The notes under the pieces are model-generated. The model was given only the letters and a program-made list of their open reading frames with translations. It was not told the DNA's origin and did no database searches. A program made the position numbers and the translations under genes. A DNA stretch of 64,000 nucleotides, from positions 8,004,152 through 8,068,151 of the forward strand of contig NC_067197.1 of assembly GCF_000699445.3 (NCBI RefSeq), read 5' to 3'. This stretch comes from Schistosoma haematobium. Taxonomy: Eukaryota > Platyhelminthes > Trematoda > Strigeidida > Schistosomatidae. Below, piece by piece: positions 1 through 12,504 of this stretch (within the stretch, counting starts at the first letter, position 1; every line of letters starts with the position of its first letter).

Positions 1-155
1 AAGAACACAATACGCTGAGAAATTGAAATAGACATGAGAAGAATAAACCAGAATTGGATAGAACTGTAAAGGAAGACCCAGGACAGGGTGGGTTGGAGAA
101 TGCTGGTTGGCGGCCTATGTTCTATTAGGAGTAACAGGCGTAAGTAAGTAAGTAA
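1..155 (+). mobile_element. RTE LINE 3' end, diverged
   Basis: Reads as the terminal codons of the RTE ORF (AGGACAGGGTGGGTTGGAGA, then GGAGTAACAGGCG) followed by (TAAG)n. It has in-frame stops and starts left of the window. Confidence 0.8.
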
Positions 156-2374
156 ATTTTTTTCAAAAAATAATTGTTTATTTCTTCTGAAGATGAAGTT
201 TGTGAAAAATTAACATCACATGGAGAACTAATAGACAATGGACAGCTATCTTAACATTCACAATCTTATATAAGATTGAAATGATCACGTAAGATTATCT
301 TCGGTTTAGTGAATTAAAATCCAGAAGTTGACATTTTTGATTTCATCTAATTCATCATATTATACAATGGTTAATCACTGTTATGAATGAATTAATGTTT
401 TACTGTCAACATTATTCAGTAACACCATTTACTATTACATGAAACATAATGTATACATAGTGATAAAGAGTTTCAAATTGAAAAGAAAAAGAAAAACTAT
501 CTAGAATTGTAGGTTTTCAACTATCCTCTAAGGGATTTCAATGAATGAGAATATGTATTTGCATTTAAAGACATACATTATTATGAGAACTAGTAACTAA
601 CTTTGACAGGTAATCTCAGAAATTCTGATAAGAAGACGTGATTTGTGAAGTTCAGACATTTCAAGCATAAAATAGTTATTCACATCAGACAATAGAAAAT
701 GATTGAGTTCATTAAAGTTAAACATGTACGTCCATCGGACACTGACTCATTAACATTTATTCTAAACATTTATTTCAAAATCGAGGGTACTGGGCTTAAT
801 TATTAGTGACGTTGTAAATTCATACTGTTAGAAAGTTGTATATTAACACGAAACAACCATCCAACGTTTGCTGATTTTCAGTCGTTATCTAACGAAAATA
901 ATTTTATCATTTAAACTATAATAATCGTTATATTCGTACAAATAGTTCTCATCTCAAAGAATGTCAGTTGTTTATTTCTAACGTCTATTCAACTATCAAC
1001 TATTATATAACTATATCCGATTTCTCTTTTTTTAACATGAAACTACTTCATATGGCACGTTTATATTTATATCCAATAACGGTACGGAGGTTGGCGGTCT
1101 GCTGGAATATTTCGGCTACCTGTTCCTTCCATCAGAATATTTCAACAAGTTCTATGTTCTTTTCGTTTGTTTTAACACATCATTATATCTAGTAGTTGCA
1201 TAACCTATTCAGGAGCGTCCATCAAAAGTATACGACCTTTCTCTATACAAGTTACAAAAAAGTATAATCACAGACATTTTGGTGTCTGACAATATGCGTT
1301 GAAGAGCATTGTACATTATTCAGATGCCGATCTTTGAACTGATAACACTTAACTGATGATCACTCAATATTTATCGTCAATATCGATCACGAAATAAAAA
1401 ACGGAAACTTGTTGAAGTACTTTATGCTGCGAATTCCACACCGTACCGAAAACTATAATATTGAATAGGGTCATTAATAATAATAATAATGTATCATACC
1501 TCCGAAATAAGCACCTTTACCAACTCGACTCAATTCCACTTCTTTTGAATTCTATAGTAGAAATCATAAAGTAAACTTTATTTAATAAATACAAAAACTT
1601 ATTTAAACTTGTTTTTCTATCAATCAACTAAATTTACGTAATTTGGATAATTTAATTAAGGTAATTATATTGTATTTACTACTGATATTTTAGTATTCAG
1701 TAGGCACTTTTGGATTTTCTAAATAACCATAGATTAATATCTTAATAGTTTGAATATTCAAGCTTATAAGTGTCATTAGGTGAATTAATGTTTATTTGAG
1801 AAGGGAAGATTCAATCTAACCAACAATGTCCAATAATATAACAGAATGGGAGGTTTAACATCAAATGAGCTGTATTATGATATAGGAAGTTATCTGAAGT
1901 GATATTTCTTTATTTAAGTATCAATTCTTTGAAATAATTCAACATTATAGAGTTGGAAATGATTCCAAACTTCGTGCTATGCATGCTTCCAAGTATACAC
2001 AAAAATAACGCTAATGTAGATCTTAGTATAAGGATGTAATGGTCAAAATTTTAAGGTTACACTATACTAGGAAGAATCCGAACTGTGTCACATGTATACT
2101 AACTTTAGACATTTAGTTATTTACAATTTATGCAAATTGTAGTTGTGTTTTTGATATGAGATGTGGCCTGAATTTATCTGAAAAAAACAACAACCGTGTA
2201 TTCAACTTGAGGACAGAGATTACAACGTGGACAGATGGGTTAACATCTTCCCTTTCTAGCAAGAAATTACAGGTGCCAACCTCGCTCAACTTTGATCTAA
2301 GCAGCCAGATAACGTCATGAACCCTTATGTGGCTCAAAGTCGAGTACATTGTAGTATCAGTTCCTATGTTAAGC

Positions 2375-2845
2375 GCATATAACTTATTCTAGCTTCCAAA
2401 CAGATCAATTTATTCATTCCTAATGAGTCACATTTTAGCCTTGTCAATTATTCGCTTATTAACCTTGATTGTATTTATATGATCGTATGTGTGCTAGTTA
2501 ATTGCCTTACTCATCATATGTCTGTAGCCTATTTTTGTGTGACGAATAAATGCAGTTGGTTTACACGTCTTCTCCACCGTGCGTCTGTTTGTTTTGCTTC
2601 GCTCTCTCTTCTTCGCTTCATTCGCTGCGATTCTCTGATTGTCTGTTAAAATCAATGAGTTTACAAAATATACGTATTCAAATATCCATCCTCGTATTTG
2701 ACTTATTTAATTCCGTTATTCACCAATGCAATCTAAGTCGATAAAAATATACGAGAATAGTCAGGATGTATATTTCGACAGCAATCATTCAATAACGTTC
2801 ATTCGTTTGATCTAATTGGAGTCAGATCCAGGGCCACAAAAACAT
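2375..2845 (-). repeat. Unclassified dispersed repeat, family F
   Basis: Complementary to 13358-13812, 44140-44735 and 46285-46755 in block order. Blocks include AACTTATTCTAGCTTCCAA and ATTTAATTCCGTTATTCACC. No coding motif recognised. Confidence 0.65.
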
Positions 2846-2982
2846 AAATCTGTTCTTGACAAACAAGTTACTTTCTTCGAATGATTAGTTTTTTTGGTTA
2901 TAAAGTCAGTACTAAGGAAACTGATGTAATTTTTTACAGTTATTGTATGATCATATTTACATTAAACATTATTCAACCTTAC

Positions 2983-3391
2983 CTCTTTTACACTTATTCT
3001 TACAGTTCCCGATTGAATAATAAACATTTCTTTGCCAGTTTCACCTTGAGATATAATAGTTGATCCATCTTGATATACTCTAGATTGTAGAGCATCAGCA
3101 ACATTTGTACGTTCATAACTACTTAATTCTTTAAGTAATGGAATATCCTCAAGCAATTCTACATATGTTTGACGTTTATGAAAGGCTGCTTTAAGAACAA
3201 TACGTCGAAAAGTATTTCTATCCATAAGCCATAGTATACCATCTGTAGTAGCTATTATAGAAGCAGCTCGTGATGTATTATACATTAAAGCAAGTTCACC
3301 AAATGAACCATGACCATTGTATGATCCAACTTTTTCACCAATTTTCTCTTCAGTTGACTGATTCTGTTTAACATATATATCATAGGTGCCT
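2983..3391 (-). CDS. PKA regulatory subunit, rest of cAMP domain A and start of domain B
   Basis: The 409-nt exon lies between CTGTAG (acceptor, 3393-3392) and a GTAAGG donor at 2982. It encodes 136 complete codons after one joining base. Domain A: GTYDIYV, then the phosphate-binding cassette FGELALMYNTSRAAS, whose glutamate and arginine contact cAMP ribose and phosphate; the usual proline before the arginine is serine here. Domain B begins HKRQTYVELLEDIPLLKELS and includes GSTIISQGETGKEMFIIQSG. The second phosphate-binding cassette and C-terminal helix are not in this exon, nor did I find them in 1-2982 on the minus strand, so the gene continues past the left edge. The protein would act as the cAMP sensor inhibiting the PKA catalytic subunit. 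Confidence 0.95.
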
Positions 3392-3639
3392 CTACAGTAT
3401 ATAAAAATATTAAATATGTAATACATTGTAATATGAATAATCCATATAAGTTGTAAGAAATATAAGACTACAGTATTTCTGTTGTACTAATGCAAGTATT
3501 TTATTTCAAAATATTAAAATTTCCCAGTAGTTAAGTTAGGATAAAGCAAATGTAAGAATATGATTATATTCAGTTGGATCTTCATAAGGTTTTACTCCTG
3601 TATACAGTCAGTCATATGCAGCATAGAATCTTGGACATA

Positions 3640-4340
3640 TACGGGAAAACCAAGGTCCTCAAATTCAAAGCGGAGAACAGCAATCCAATCACCCTTGATG
3701 GCGAAACTCTGGAAGATGTAGAATCCTTCACATATCTGGGAAGCATCGTCGATAGACATGGAGGTTCAGATGCAGACGTAAAGGCGAGGATTGGCAAAGC
3801 AAGGGCCGCATTCCTACAATTGAAGAACATATGGAACTCAAAACAACTTTCAACCAATATCAAAGTGAGAATCTTCAATACGAACGTCAAGGCAATTCTA
3901 CTGTATGGAGCTGAAACTTGGAGAACTACAACAACCACAATCAAGAAAGTACAAGTATTTATAAATAGCTGTCTACGCAAGATACTCAACATCCATTGGC
4001 CGGATACCATCAGCAATAGCCTTCTGTGGGAGAGAACAAACCAACTTCCAGCTGAAGAGGAAATTAGGAAAAGACGATGGAAATGGATAGGATATACATT
4101 ACGCAAATCGTCAAACTGCATCACGAGGCAAGCTCTAACTTGGAATCCTGAAGTTAAGCGGAAAAGAGGAAGGCCAAAGAACACGCTACGTCGGATAATA
4201 GAAGCAGATATGAAAAGGATGAATTACAACTGGAAGGAGCTGGAAAGGATTGCCCAGGACAGGGTTGGATGGAGAATGCTGGTGAGCGACCTATGCTCCT
4301 TCACGAGGAGTAACAGGTGTAAGTAAGTAAGTAAGTAAGT
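3640..4340 (+). pseudogene. RTE LINE fragment, C-terminal third of the ORF plus (TAAG)n tail
   Basis: From GGGAAAACCAAGG near 3642 the sequence follows the RTE copy at about 58750-59433 base for base with few differences; over about 228 shared codons I see roughly ten amino-acid changes. It encodes [20 protein letters not shown] through [20 protein letters not shown] to SFTRSNRCK and ends in (TAAG)n. An ATG at 3574 lies in flanking DNA and is not a real start. The catalytic RT motifs are missing, so it is a dead 5'-truncated insertion of the same young subfamily. A possible 7-bp TSD (AGTCAGT at 3606-3612 and 4338-4344) is weak. Confidence 0.85.
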
Positions 4341-4770
4341 CAGTTTGTCCTTCCATATTAGCACAACGAAATGCCAGGGTCGTATAAGCAGTAGCAGTAT
4401 TAACGACAACAGAAAAGAATAGGGACTGATTTGATTGAAGAAAGAAATATGAATCTATGAATAATTGAGAGGTTTAGGATCTAAGAAAAAGATACAGAGT
4501 GAATTTACCTATGCAGCTGAGAACATTTCTGAGACAAATCACTCAAAGTCTTTAATCAAGTAGTGTACACTTATATAAGTAGCTCAGAAAAACAATCAAT
4601 AACTTCATGAACTGATGCCATGTCTTATTGTTACCATCTCGGCCGTTCAGTCTATTCCGCCGCCGAATAAAAATCGCCAGTTGAGGTAGATTCCGGTAGG
4701 GCATACATAACACATACTCCAAACACTTCAGCTGATGGAGATTTACGGTTAGATATCAGTAGTAGTGTGA

Positions 4771-4872
<102 letters not shown>

Positions 4873-5500
4873 AAAATCGTGATAACAGTATGACAAACAT
4901 GATCGAATATTCGAATTAAGGTGAAACACGAGAAGAAATCTTAGAAAGAATGACCGTTAGAAGTTGCTTAATACTGACATATGAACTGTGTAAATAATCA
5001 ATGTTTAAATACCTGAATAGTGAAGAAGAGAATATGGCGAAGGACTGAAATTAAGCAACGTTGTTTATAAAGCTTTCTGTGTTCTAGAAAGTTAAAGAAG
5101 TATTATAAATTTCTTTTCAATACTAAGACGACGGTTACAGACTCCGATATCCATAGCCTTTCCTTTGTAAAAAACTTGTTTGAAAAGTGCTACGGAATAT
5201 GATAGCCCATTTCCTATTGCTCTAATTAGTTCTATCTGTCATAAGCTAATCAATAAACGAATGTAATAAAGTGAAGCTATGTATTTGCTTTGTTCGGCTT
5301 GTTCGATTTCAAGTTAGTGATTATTAGATAATTCATATCTTATTAGAGCTATCCCTAATCATTGATTAAAGTATTGATAAACAAATATAAGTTACCGAAA
5401 ACAATCATTTTATATCAAATCATATAGTAAATAACTTTACTTGGTCTAAAGTCTTTAAATTTACAAATCAACATCATTTCATGTTAAAACAAAGCGTAAA

Positions 5501-5728
5501 TATTTTGATGGAGTTTTGTTCTCTAAGCTGGATGGTTTGGTCGTGAAGCTTTCATCGTTCTTCTGAACAACATCACAACAAGCACAAACTTCACTTCTAC
5601 CTGAAGTTGTTCTGATGATATCATTCAGAAGAATGATCCAATTTTCACCACCAAACCATTCAACTCAGAGGACAAAACTCCACATCAAAATCATCCACCT
5701 GAACAATAAATCTTCGCCATCATCTCAA
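5501..5728. mobile_element. Fold-back family C element with 10-bp TSD
   Basis: TSD AAAGCGTAAA at 5491-5500 and 5729-5738. The two arms pair (AGTTTTGTTCTCTAAGCTGG with its complement). The right end has an extra tail (TCATCCACCTGAACAATAAA) that the left lacks. Confidence 0.75.
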
Positions 5729-6019
5729 AAAGCGTAAAGAGAATTTTATTGAAAAGAATTTTCTTTGTTTTATGTTTAATCAGAACTGAATAATTTACCC
5801 TTTGATTGTATTTACTTCGTTATATATGTATATAATTGTTTACATGTTTCGTTTCCTCAAGTTTAAACAAATGTCCATGCGTATAATCAAAGAAAGCCAA
5901 ACATATACATCATCAAAACAACTGTGTCTTGAGTATTTTTCCAAAACGAAAAACAAAATATCCAGCCTATTTTTCTTCAGTTTAAGAGATAAACATCTTT
6001 AAATAATTTTGTAAGCAAT

Positions 6020-6345
6020 GATGTATAGTGGCTAGCAGTGGAATCCACGACGCGCGTTTTGTCCTATTTGGAACTCGTCAGCTGAATGTACCTGCATCTC
6101 ATAGTTGATGTTCACTCTGGGACTCGAACCCAGTACCGTCCGCCTCGAGTGCCATCGCGTTATCCACTCAGCTGCTGAGTCCTGATAGCCACTTGCTTGT
6201 GCAATGGGGTGAATTTAAATTCGCTTGGTATTGTTTTGCTTGTATCTTCCCATTGAGGTTTAAGACTGCAATTGATCAGTCTGTTGTTGGTGTGTGTGCA
6301 TACTGTGCGTATGCCTCGATATTGTCTTAATTCACAAGCTTTGCG
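6020..6345 (-). mobile_element. Sm-alpha-like SINE, nearly full length
   Basis: The minus strand carries a tRNA-like promoter (box A CAGCTGAGTGGATAACG, box B GGGTTCGAGTCCC), then a hammerhead (CTGACGA intact, GAAA changed to AAAA), then a body with GGATTCCACTGCTAGCC. This matches what is known of the schistosome Sm-alpha family: a pol III-type promoter and a hammerhead on a unit of about 330 bp. Confidence 0.8.
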
Positions 6346-6408
6346 CAACCGGTTAGCGCATTCGGCTATTAACCGAAAGGTTGGTGGTTCGTGCCCGCCC
6401 GGAGGCTG
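6336..6408 (+). pseudogene. tRNA-Asn-like pseudogene with ATT anticodon
   Basis: D arm GCGCAACCGGTTAGCGC, anticodon arm TTCGG-CTATTAA-CCGAA (anticodon ATT at 6368-6370), variable AGGTT, T arm GGTGG-TTCGTGC-CCGCC. This is the tRNA-Asn body, but the normal GTT anticodon is ATT, the conserved T-loop A is T, and the 5' acceptor strand does not pair with CGGAGGC. It lies exactly between two opposed Sm-alpha copies. Confidence 0.7.
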
Positions 6409-6415
6409 TTCTCAC

Positions 6416-6590
6416 TTTTAGCCATTATCCATCATTGCTTACAAAAAGCTTGTGAATTAAGGTAATATGGAGGCATACGCACAGTATGCACATATGTCAA
6501 TAACAGACTGATCAATTGCAGTCTTAAACCTCAATGGGAAGATACAAGCCAAATAATACCAAGTGAATCTTTAAATAATATTTGTACATA
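6416..6590 (+). mobile_element. Sm-alpha-like SINE fragment, opposed to 6020-6345
   Basis: Starts TAGCCATTATCCATCATTGC and continues AAGCTTGTGAATTAAGG to AATACCAAGTGAAT, on the plus strand. Confidence 0.75.
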
Positions 6591-6850
6591 GTAATAGTAA
6601 GATTGAGATTACATCAATCTTGTTTACAATTGTCAATAAACATTTCAAGATCTGAAGAAAGGAAAACACAGCATTTGTGAAGAGAAATAAATTGGTTTTA
6701 TTAAAGAAAGTTTAATGAACATTATGATGAAGTTAAGCCTCGATATCTTTGATGAATTCGAATGATGAAAAATCATCTGAAAAGATGTTAACTAGGATTT
6801 TAAGGAAGATGAAAGATAGGTCTATTTTCACGTGTGACCTCTTTGAACAT

Positions 6851-7194
6851 TACTTATTTACTTACTCCTGTTATTTCGCATGAAGGAGCATAGGCCGCAA
6901 ACCAGCATTCTCCATCCAACCCTGTCCTGGTCAGTCCTTTCCAGCTCGTTCCAGTTGTTATTCATCCTTTGCATATCTGATTCTATTTCCCGACGTAATG
7001 TGTTCTTTGGCCTTCCACTTTTCCGCTTCCTTTCAAGATTCCAGTTTAGAGCTTGCCTCGTGATGCAGTTTGATGATTTGCGTAATGTATATCCTATCCA
7101 TTTCTATCATCTTTTCCTAATTTCATCTTCAGCTGGAAACTGGTTTGTTCTCTCCCAGAAAAGGCTGTTACTGATGGTATCCGGCCAATGGATG
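6851..7194 (-). mobile_element. RTE LINE fragment, minus strand
   Basis: The reverse complement encodes [26 protein letters not shown] and the RTE C-terminal tail, ending in (TAAG)n-like sequence at the left side. The 5' truncation is at CCGGCCAATGGATG. Short flanking repeats TGAACAT at 6844-6850 and 7193-7199 may be the TSD. Confidence 0.8.
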
Positions 7195-7559
7195 AACATG
7201 TAAGATCCATTTTGACGATTTTGTTTGTGAAAATCCCTCCATTTATACACTTGTAATTTGTTCCTATTGATTCCTTCAGTTGTACATTTTATTAGTCTTT
7301 TTGATTCCATTTGAGATGGCAATATTTGTATTTTATTGTAGTTTTTGCTTTCCTTACGCCTTCATTGAGTTTCCATGTTTCCTTCTGAACTTCATTTATG
7401 CTGTTTTAGTTGATACTTAGTCTTGGCGGCAGCCATATTGATTTTTTCCTCCTTCGATTGTGTTGATTGCATTGACTGTAATCGTGCATTTTTGATTGTG
7501 AATTGAAGCACTCTTCCAGAATTAGAAACACTATGTTATAACGCAATCAAATATTATCT

Positions 7560-9030
7560 TTTGAACGAATCAGTGCGTGATCTATCCAGAAAGGATAGAA
7601 TAACATTTATTTGTTGCGATTGGTAATTTTCTCGCATCCTTAATCATCTTGTTTATTTATTGTAATTCACATTTAATTGATTGAACAATTATTGGTTAAA
7701 AAACTCGGTGGTAATATCTGTTTAGGTAATAATGTACATTTACATTTATAATGAAATCTAGAACCGTCATTTACCCAATCACATTGTTTTTGCTTTCAAC
7801 TGGGCGATAGTACGTATCCAAACTACCTAAACAGTTATTCTTCAGTCCAAACCTTAGTTTGGATTCTAAACAACATTTTAGGCTATCGGGTTCCGTTATA
7901 CCGAGACTATATGAACTCCCGAAAGTTTATTGGTAGAATGTCCCAATATGACTTATAGTTGATATGAATAGCTTTTCGTAACATTTGATTGCTAAATGGT
8001 TAGCTGAGATTTTACAAATCGTCAAAAATTATATCGATAGACACAACTATTTTGATCTATTTGATTTTGTCGACTCGATTTGAAATATTCATATAAATGG
8101 CGGAAAGATGATTTCATCGATAAACTGATGGGGTTGCAACGGGTTCACCAAGAGGCTCTCTCTTGATTAATTGTTTCATAACCAATCTAGAAAATACGGT
8201 ACATCAAGTAATAATTGAGATATTTCATTTATATAGAAGATATATGGATGATACGTTTATTGTTTGTGAAGATATGGACCTCAATGAACTTTTGAACCGA
8301 TTCAATAATTGTCATCACCTAATTCAATTCGCATGAGAAGCGCACGCGAATTTCATTTTTTTGATGTTTGCTTAAAAAGGAGATCAGATGGTTCTTTACA
8401 GAGATCTATGTGTAAAAGACCAACCTGGAATGGTAAGCATGCGAATTTCCATAGCTGGGTCTCATTGCGAAGAAAGCGAAACAACTTATTCTTCATCCTC
8501 GACGACTAGGCAAATATGTCATAGTGAAATAATAGGTGACGAACTATTGAGACTTTGGCAGATACTCATCAGAAGTGGTTATTTACCTAGATTTATCAAT
8601 AGGAACTTAACACCAAGACAACACCCTGGGAAAGAACCGACAGTTCGAAAGAAAAGTGTTTTTCTGAATATCAAATTTAATGGAGATACGGATGCCGAAA
8701 TCTTGAATAACTGGATTTCAAAATTCCTGAGTAAAGCCCTCTATTCAGCTAAGCTTTGTATTGTCTTTTCAACCCGGTCTACCACTCATGGATATGTTAA
8801 GGATAAACTTCTGCTTCGGGTCACATCTATGTGCATCTATAAATTTACTTGTTACGGTGGGGCGGTTTACATTGACTGCACAAAGCGATCACTTTCTAAA
8901 CGCATCTCAGAACATAACCAGGTATGGCTTTTGATAAGGGAATACAAAGATATCACCAGTTCAATGCAGGACCACCTGTTCAACCCTGAATACGTTGCTC
9001 CCAAGGAGCCTTTCTTCAGAAAAATCTAAG
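7560..9030 (+). pseudogene. Decayed Penelope-like element of a different subfamily
   Basis: Fragments in several frames recall the PLE layout: RLYELPKVYW near 7905, HLIAKWLAEILQ near 7990, an AMGSP-equivalent VATGSPRGSLL near 8130, YRRYMDDTFIVCEDM near 8230 (intact YMDD), then a separate frame (8388-9029) with KKSVFLNIKFNGDTDAEILN, CIYKFTCYGGAVYIDCTKRS and RISEHN, which corresponds to the cysteine/GIY-YIG region with YIG changed to YID. Several stops and frameshifts. Divergent from the 52.9-kb element, so a separate older lineage. Confidence 0.75.
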
Positions 9031-9261
9031 CAATCGAAGGGACATAATAAATTGGGCACCGAATAAAACACTTATGTACTGCTGAGGCGTTGGAGATCCA
9101 CTGATTCTAGTCTGAATCCCGAATGCAGAAACGATACGTATAAGCTCTCACCCTTTTTTGGCTTTAATTCCCTTCTGAAGTATGTTTTGTTCCTGTATTT
9201 ATTTAAAATTAGTGTTTTGCAATCTTAAGTGGTAATCGGTAATTATTATCGTTTAACAACT

Positions 9262-9448
9262 TCAATGGGGTTTTGTTCTCTGAGCTGGATGGTTTGGTCG
9301 TGGAGTTTTCATCGTTCTTCTGAACGACATCATCAGCACAAACTTCGGATAGAAGTCGTTCAGAAGAACGATGAAATCTCTACGACCAAAACATCCAGCA
9401 TAGAGAACAAAACTCCACATCAAAATCATCCACCTGAGCTACAAATCC
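9262..9448. mobile_element. Fold-back family C element
   Basis: Arms GGTTTTGTTCTCTGAGCTGG and AGAGAACAAAACTCCACATC; right tail CACCTGAGCTACAAATCC; no TSD found. Confidence 0.7.
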
Positions 9449-10384
9449 TTAACTATTTCTTATGATCATTATTCAATCCATTATTTATTTTTCTTCATAT
9501 CTGTCAAGTGGACAATTATCTTTCATAATACTGACCCGTAAATTATTTTCATCCTCCTGTTCTTCCCTATGCCCCTGATTATTTCATAACATCATTTGAT
9601 ATTTGAAATCTCGAATCACTTAATAATGCAATCTTTTCTATCTTTCTACAGACTCATATACTTAGCAAACAATTATAAATATGAATGTACAGCTTAAGTA
9701 AATGACTTCGTCGAAAAGAAACTTTACTCCGCTGAATTCTCTTTAGTTTTATTCAAAATGAATTTTAAAAATGTTTCTAATATTAAATATTTAATATGAT
9801 AAGTCTTGTTAATTGAACACCATATTCTGTTCCTAAGCTCTTCTGGTAAGCCCCAGGCTTACACAGTGACTTGAACATGACGGAAAAGGCGCGAAATGTG
9901 TAATAAGCACTTTACTCCAAAGGTTCATTTATGTACAGAAAATATAAGGTTTTTATAGTATTTTAGATGTCCTTGTGTTCCCCCAAAAATTCTGGAATAC
10001 TACTAAACATAGTAACAGTGTAGTAATTTTTCAATCAGAAACTCTACATGTGACTTTTCACTTTTCTGATGTTTTTAGCGAAACTTCTACTGAACGCTTC
10101 TCTGTGTTTTCAGAGACTTTCTTGGCTTCTTTCGAGGAGTTTTCTGGATCTCCCCAACATAATACCATTGGATAACAGAATGTTTGTACAGCAGATACTT
10201 TGACTATGTATTTTCACTTAGATGCTGAACATGTTACGAAACAGTTGTTTATGATATCTCGTATTCTTATGCTATCCTTTTGTTTATGTATTGCGTCATT
10301 AAATGTAAATTGTACATTATTTATGCCTTGCTAGTCATATTCCTTTGACTATTCAACGGATGTTGGTGGCACACTTAAATGTTT

Positions 10385-10556
10385 GGGCATACATTCACTT
10401 GATGTTGTTTACTTGTATCTTACCATCAAACCAATTTAAAACGTCACCCAATTACACAAGCAGGTGGCTATAACGATTCAGTAGCTAAGTGGATCATCAA
10501 CTGAATAGACCCTGGATTCCACTGCTAGCCATTATCCATCTTTGCTTATAAAGTTT
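10385..10556 (+). mobile_element. Sm-alpha-like SINE, hammerhead mostly deleted
   Basis: AGTAGCTAAGTGGA box A, then a jump to CCTGGATTCCACTGCTAGCC. Confidence 0.7.
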
Positions 10557-10855
10557 GGGCATACAGCTTTTAAAATTCTCAAATATTTCAGCTAATTCTT
10601 TTCTTCTACATCGGTTTGAACTGAATAGTTTCAAATTCTAACTGTGTGTACCTAAGTGTTTACAAGCTACTTGGGATTCTCTATCTTGGAAAACTTAAAA
10701 GGAAACAGTGCATCTGTTGGCTGAAGTTTTTTTTGTATTTTTAGTGACACATTAGGTCATCAACATTAATTGAATATTCCTGTAACGTTCAACAAATAAT
10801 CAGGTTATTTAAAATATAGTCAAATAAAACCCACAATAAAATTTAGCTAACTTAC

Positions 10856-10962
10856 GATTCAATTACATAGAAATTGTCTCCATCATCACCTTGTTTAATA
10901 ACTACATCACCTTCCTTAACTTTCATTTCTTGCATAGCATCGATAACTCTCGACTTTTGTTC
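10856..10962 (-). CDS. PKA regulatory subunit, cAMP-binding domain A, first beta strands
   Basis: The exon is bounded by an acceptor (TTTAAG at 10963) and a GTAAGT donor at 10855; it is 107 nt, entering in phase 0 and leaving two bases (TC). It encodes [20 protein letters not shown] then [15 protein letters not shown]. The [11 protein letters not shown] core is characteristic of regulatory-subunit cAMP domain A. TC plus A of the next exon gives serine, followed by GTYDIYV, as in RII proteins. A family B fragment begins about 135 bp upstream of the acceptor, within the intron. Confidence is high because both joins keep frame and family order. Confidence 0.93.
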
Positions 10963-11097
10963 CTTAAATTAAAAAGTAGAACATTAAAATATGAGTGAAT
11001 TATCTCATTAATTTATTGTTAGAAATGACTATTATTTATAATTACAATGTTGAGAAGTCAAGACCAAGGTACATATTAAGTTTATTATAAATGTAAC

Positions 11098-11217
11098 CCA
11101 CAATAGGACGAAACTGCCGTCCAGTGCTTCCAGGTTTTCCATGATGGTCTAGCTTCAGCTGACTCATGATCTTAACCATTGAAATTACTATAATATCCAC
11201 AAAGCCCATCTGGTAAC
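11098..11217 (+). repeat. Family B fragment near a PKA acceptor
   Basis: Starts at the second half of the hammerhead (TAGGACGAAACTGCCGTCCA) and continues through the arm to TCCACAAAGCCCATCTG. Confidence 0.75.
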
Positions 11218-11514
11218 TATATATGTTACAAATTTGGTTTATCATTATGTATTCTCGATAGCTTCTGTTTTCGAAACAGAAACAAAAAAACTACACTAAC
11301 TGGTCTGAATATTTAAAGAGTAATATCGCGTTGACATTAAACGATTCTAGTTTGTATCTTGAATCGAGCTTAGTTTCTAAAACATTACGATTATTTCATG
11401 CTAGTAAGTATTAACTGACACAATGCCTTGCTTTAGATCTTTATGTTAACTTTAAACAAGATGTGCTTCGACTCATTTTTCTTCTTTATTTATACCTTTT
11501 ATTCAAGTTTTTAT

Positions 11515-11695
11515 GGTGATTAAGCGCTCGCGCAGGAGACTGATAGATCCTGGGTTCGAATCTCGTGAGGCGGGATTGTGGATGCACACTGATGAGGAGT
11601 TTCACGATAGGATGAAACGGCCGTCTAGTGCTTTCAGGTTTTCCATGGTGATCTAGCTTCAATTAACTGCAATCTCCACAAAACCCCTTCGGATA
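11515..11695 (+). repeat. Family B fragment with box B and hammerhead remnant
   Basis: GGGTTCGAATCTCGTGAGG box B, then a hammerhead with C3 replaced by A (ATGAGGA). Confidence 0.75.
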
Positions 11696-12324
11696 CAAAT
11701 TAAAAATGGTCAAAATTTAATGCTTACACTAAGAGTAAAACTTAGTATATGAAATTATATTGTACAAAAATTAGATCACCATAGAAAACAATGATGTTTG
11801 ATTTCTACTTAATCAGTTTGTAAAATCAGAAAAAGTGTTACATAATCACATGATTCGTTTATGTTTTGTATGAATTTATTTTGTTTATAAGAGATCTATA
11901 TTTAGTGGGTTTATGTAAACTCTGTTGAATGTTTTGTTTACTTGAGTGTTATCATTAGGTCGTACAGGAACCATACTAGAAGACAAGGTTTTCTTCGACA
12001 GTCTATTGAGTTTATTATTATGATGATTCTGCATTAATGTTTATTCTAGCTTTATCTAAATTCATGAAGGGAACTAATTGCATGAAATTGTTGACTTTAT
12101 TCCTGACTGAAGTTTTAAGTATGAATCATGAATAGATAAAGATGACTTATATCATTTGGTGTACTAACTTCTGAGTCACGTATTTTTTTTTAAGAATACA
12201 TTTGCCGATAATGGTTGGTAAGTGCTTAAAAATATTCCCGTTGCTGATGTTAAGGACTGAATTTTGATCAGTCACTTTTTAACTTACACACAACCTGAAT
12301 AGATTGTTTCGATAGCTTTATTAA

Positions 12325-12420
12325 GTGAAGACCGGTTTTTTTGTCGTGTTTAGGACTCATCAGCTGTATTTATCTGCATCTTAGTGTTGATATTGCGTTG
12401 AAGGTATGAATAAAACAGGC
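12325..12420 (-). repeat. Degenerate Sm-alpha-like piece
   Basis: GTGTTTAGGACTCATCAGC and GCATCTTAGTGTTGATATTG are Sm-alpha-like on the minus strand. Confidence 0.5.
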
Positions 12421-12504
12421 ATTGGTTTCGAATCTCCGAGATAATACTAGGATACAGGCACATTGAACTGACAAATTCTAAATAGGATGAAAACCGGGTT
12501 ACGG

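Larger units (their letters stand above)
1..2982 (-). other. Intron of the PKA regulatory subunit gene, continuing left
   Basis: This is the intron after the donor at 2982. It holds an RTE tail (1-155) and a family F copy (about 2375-2845). Between about 156 and 2370 I see only AT-rich sequence without recognisable coding or repeat signal, apart from a short AAT run near 1484. The final exon or exons, encoding the second phosphate-binding cassette, are not visible. Confidence 0.7.

Noticed and set aside
8309..8509. Separate small gene in the PLE relic
   Set aside because: It is one of several broken frames of the decayed PLE.
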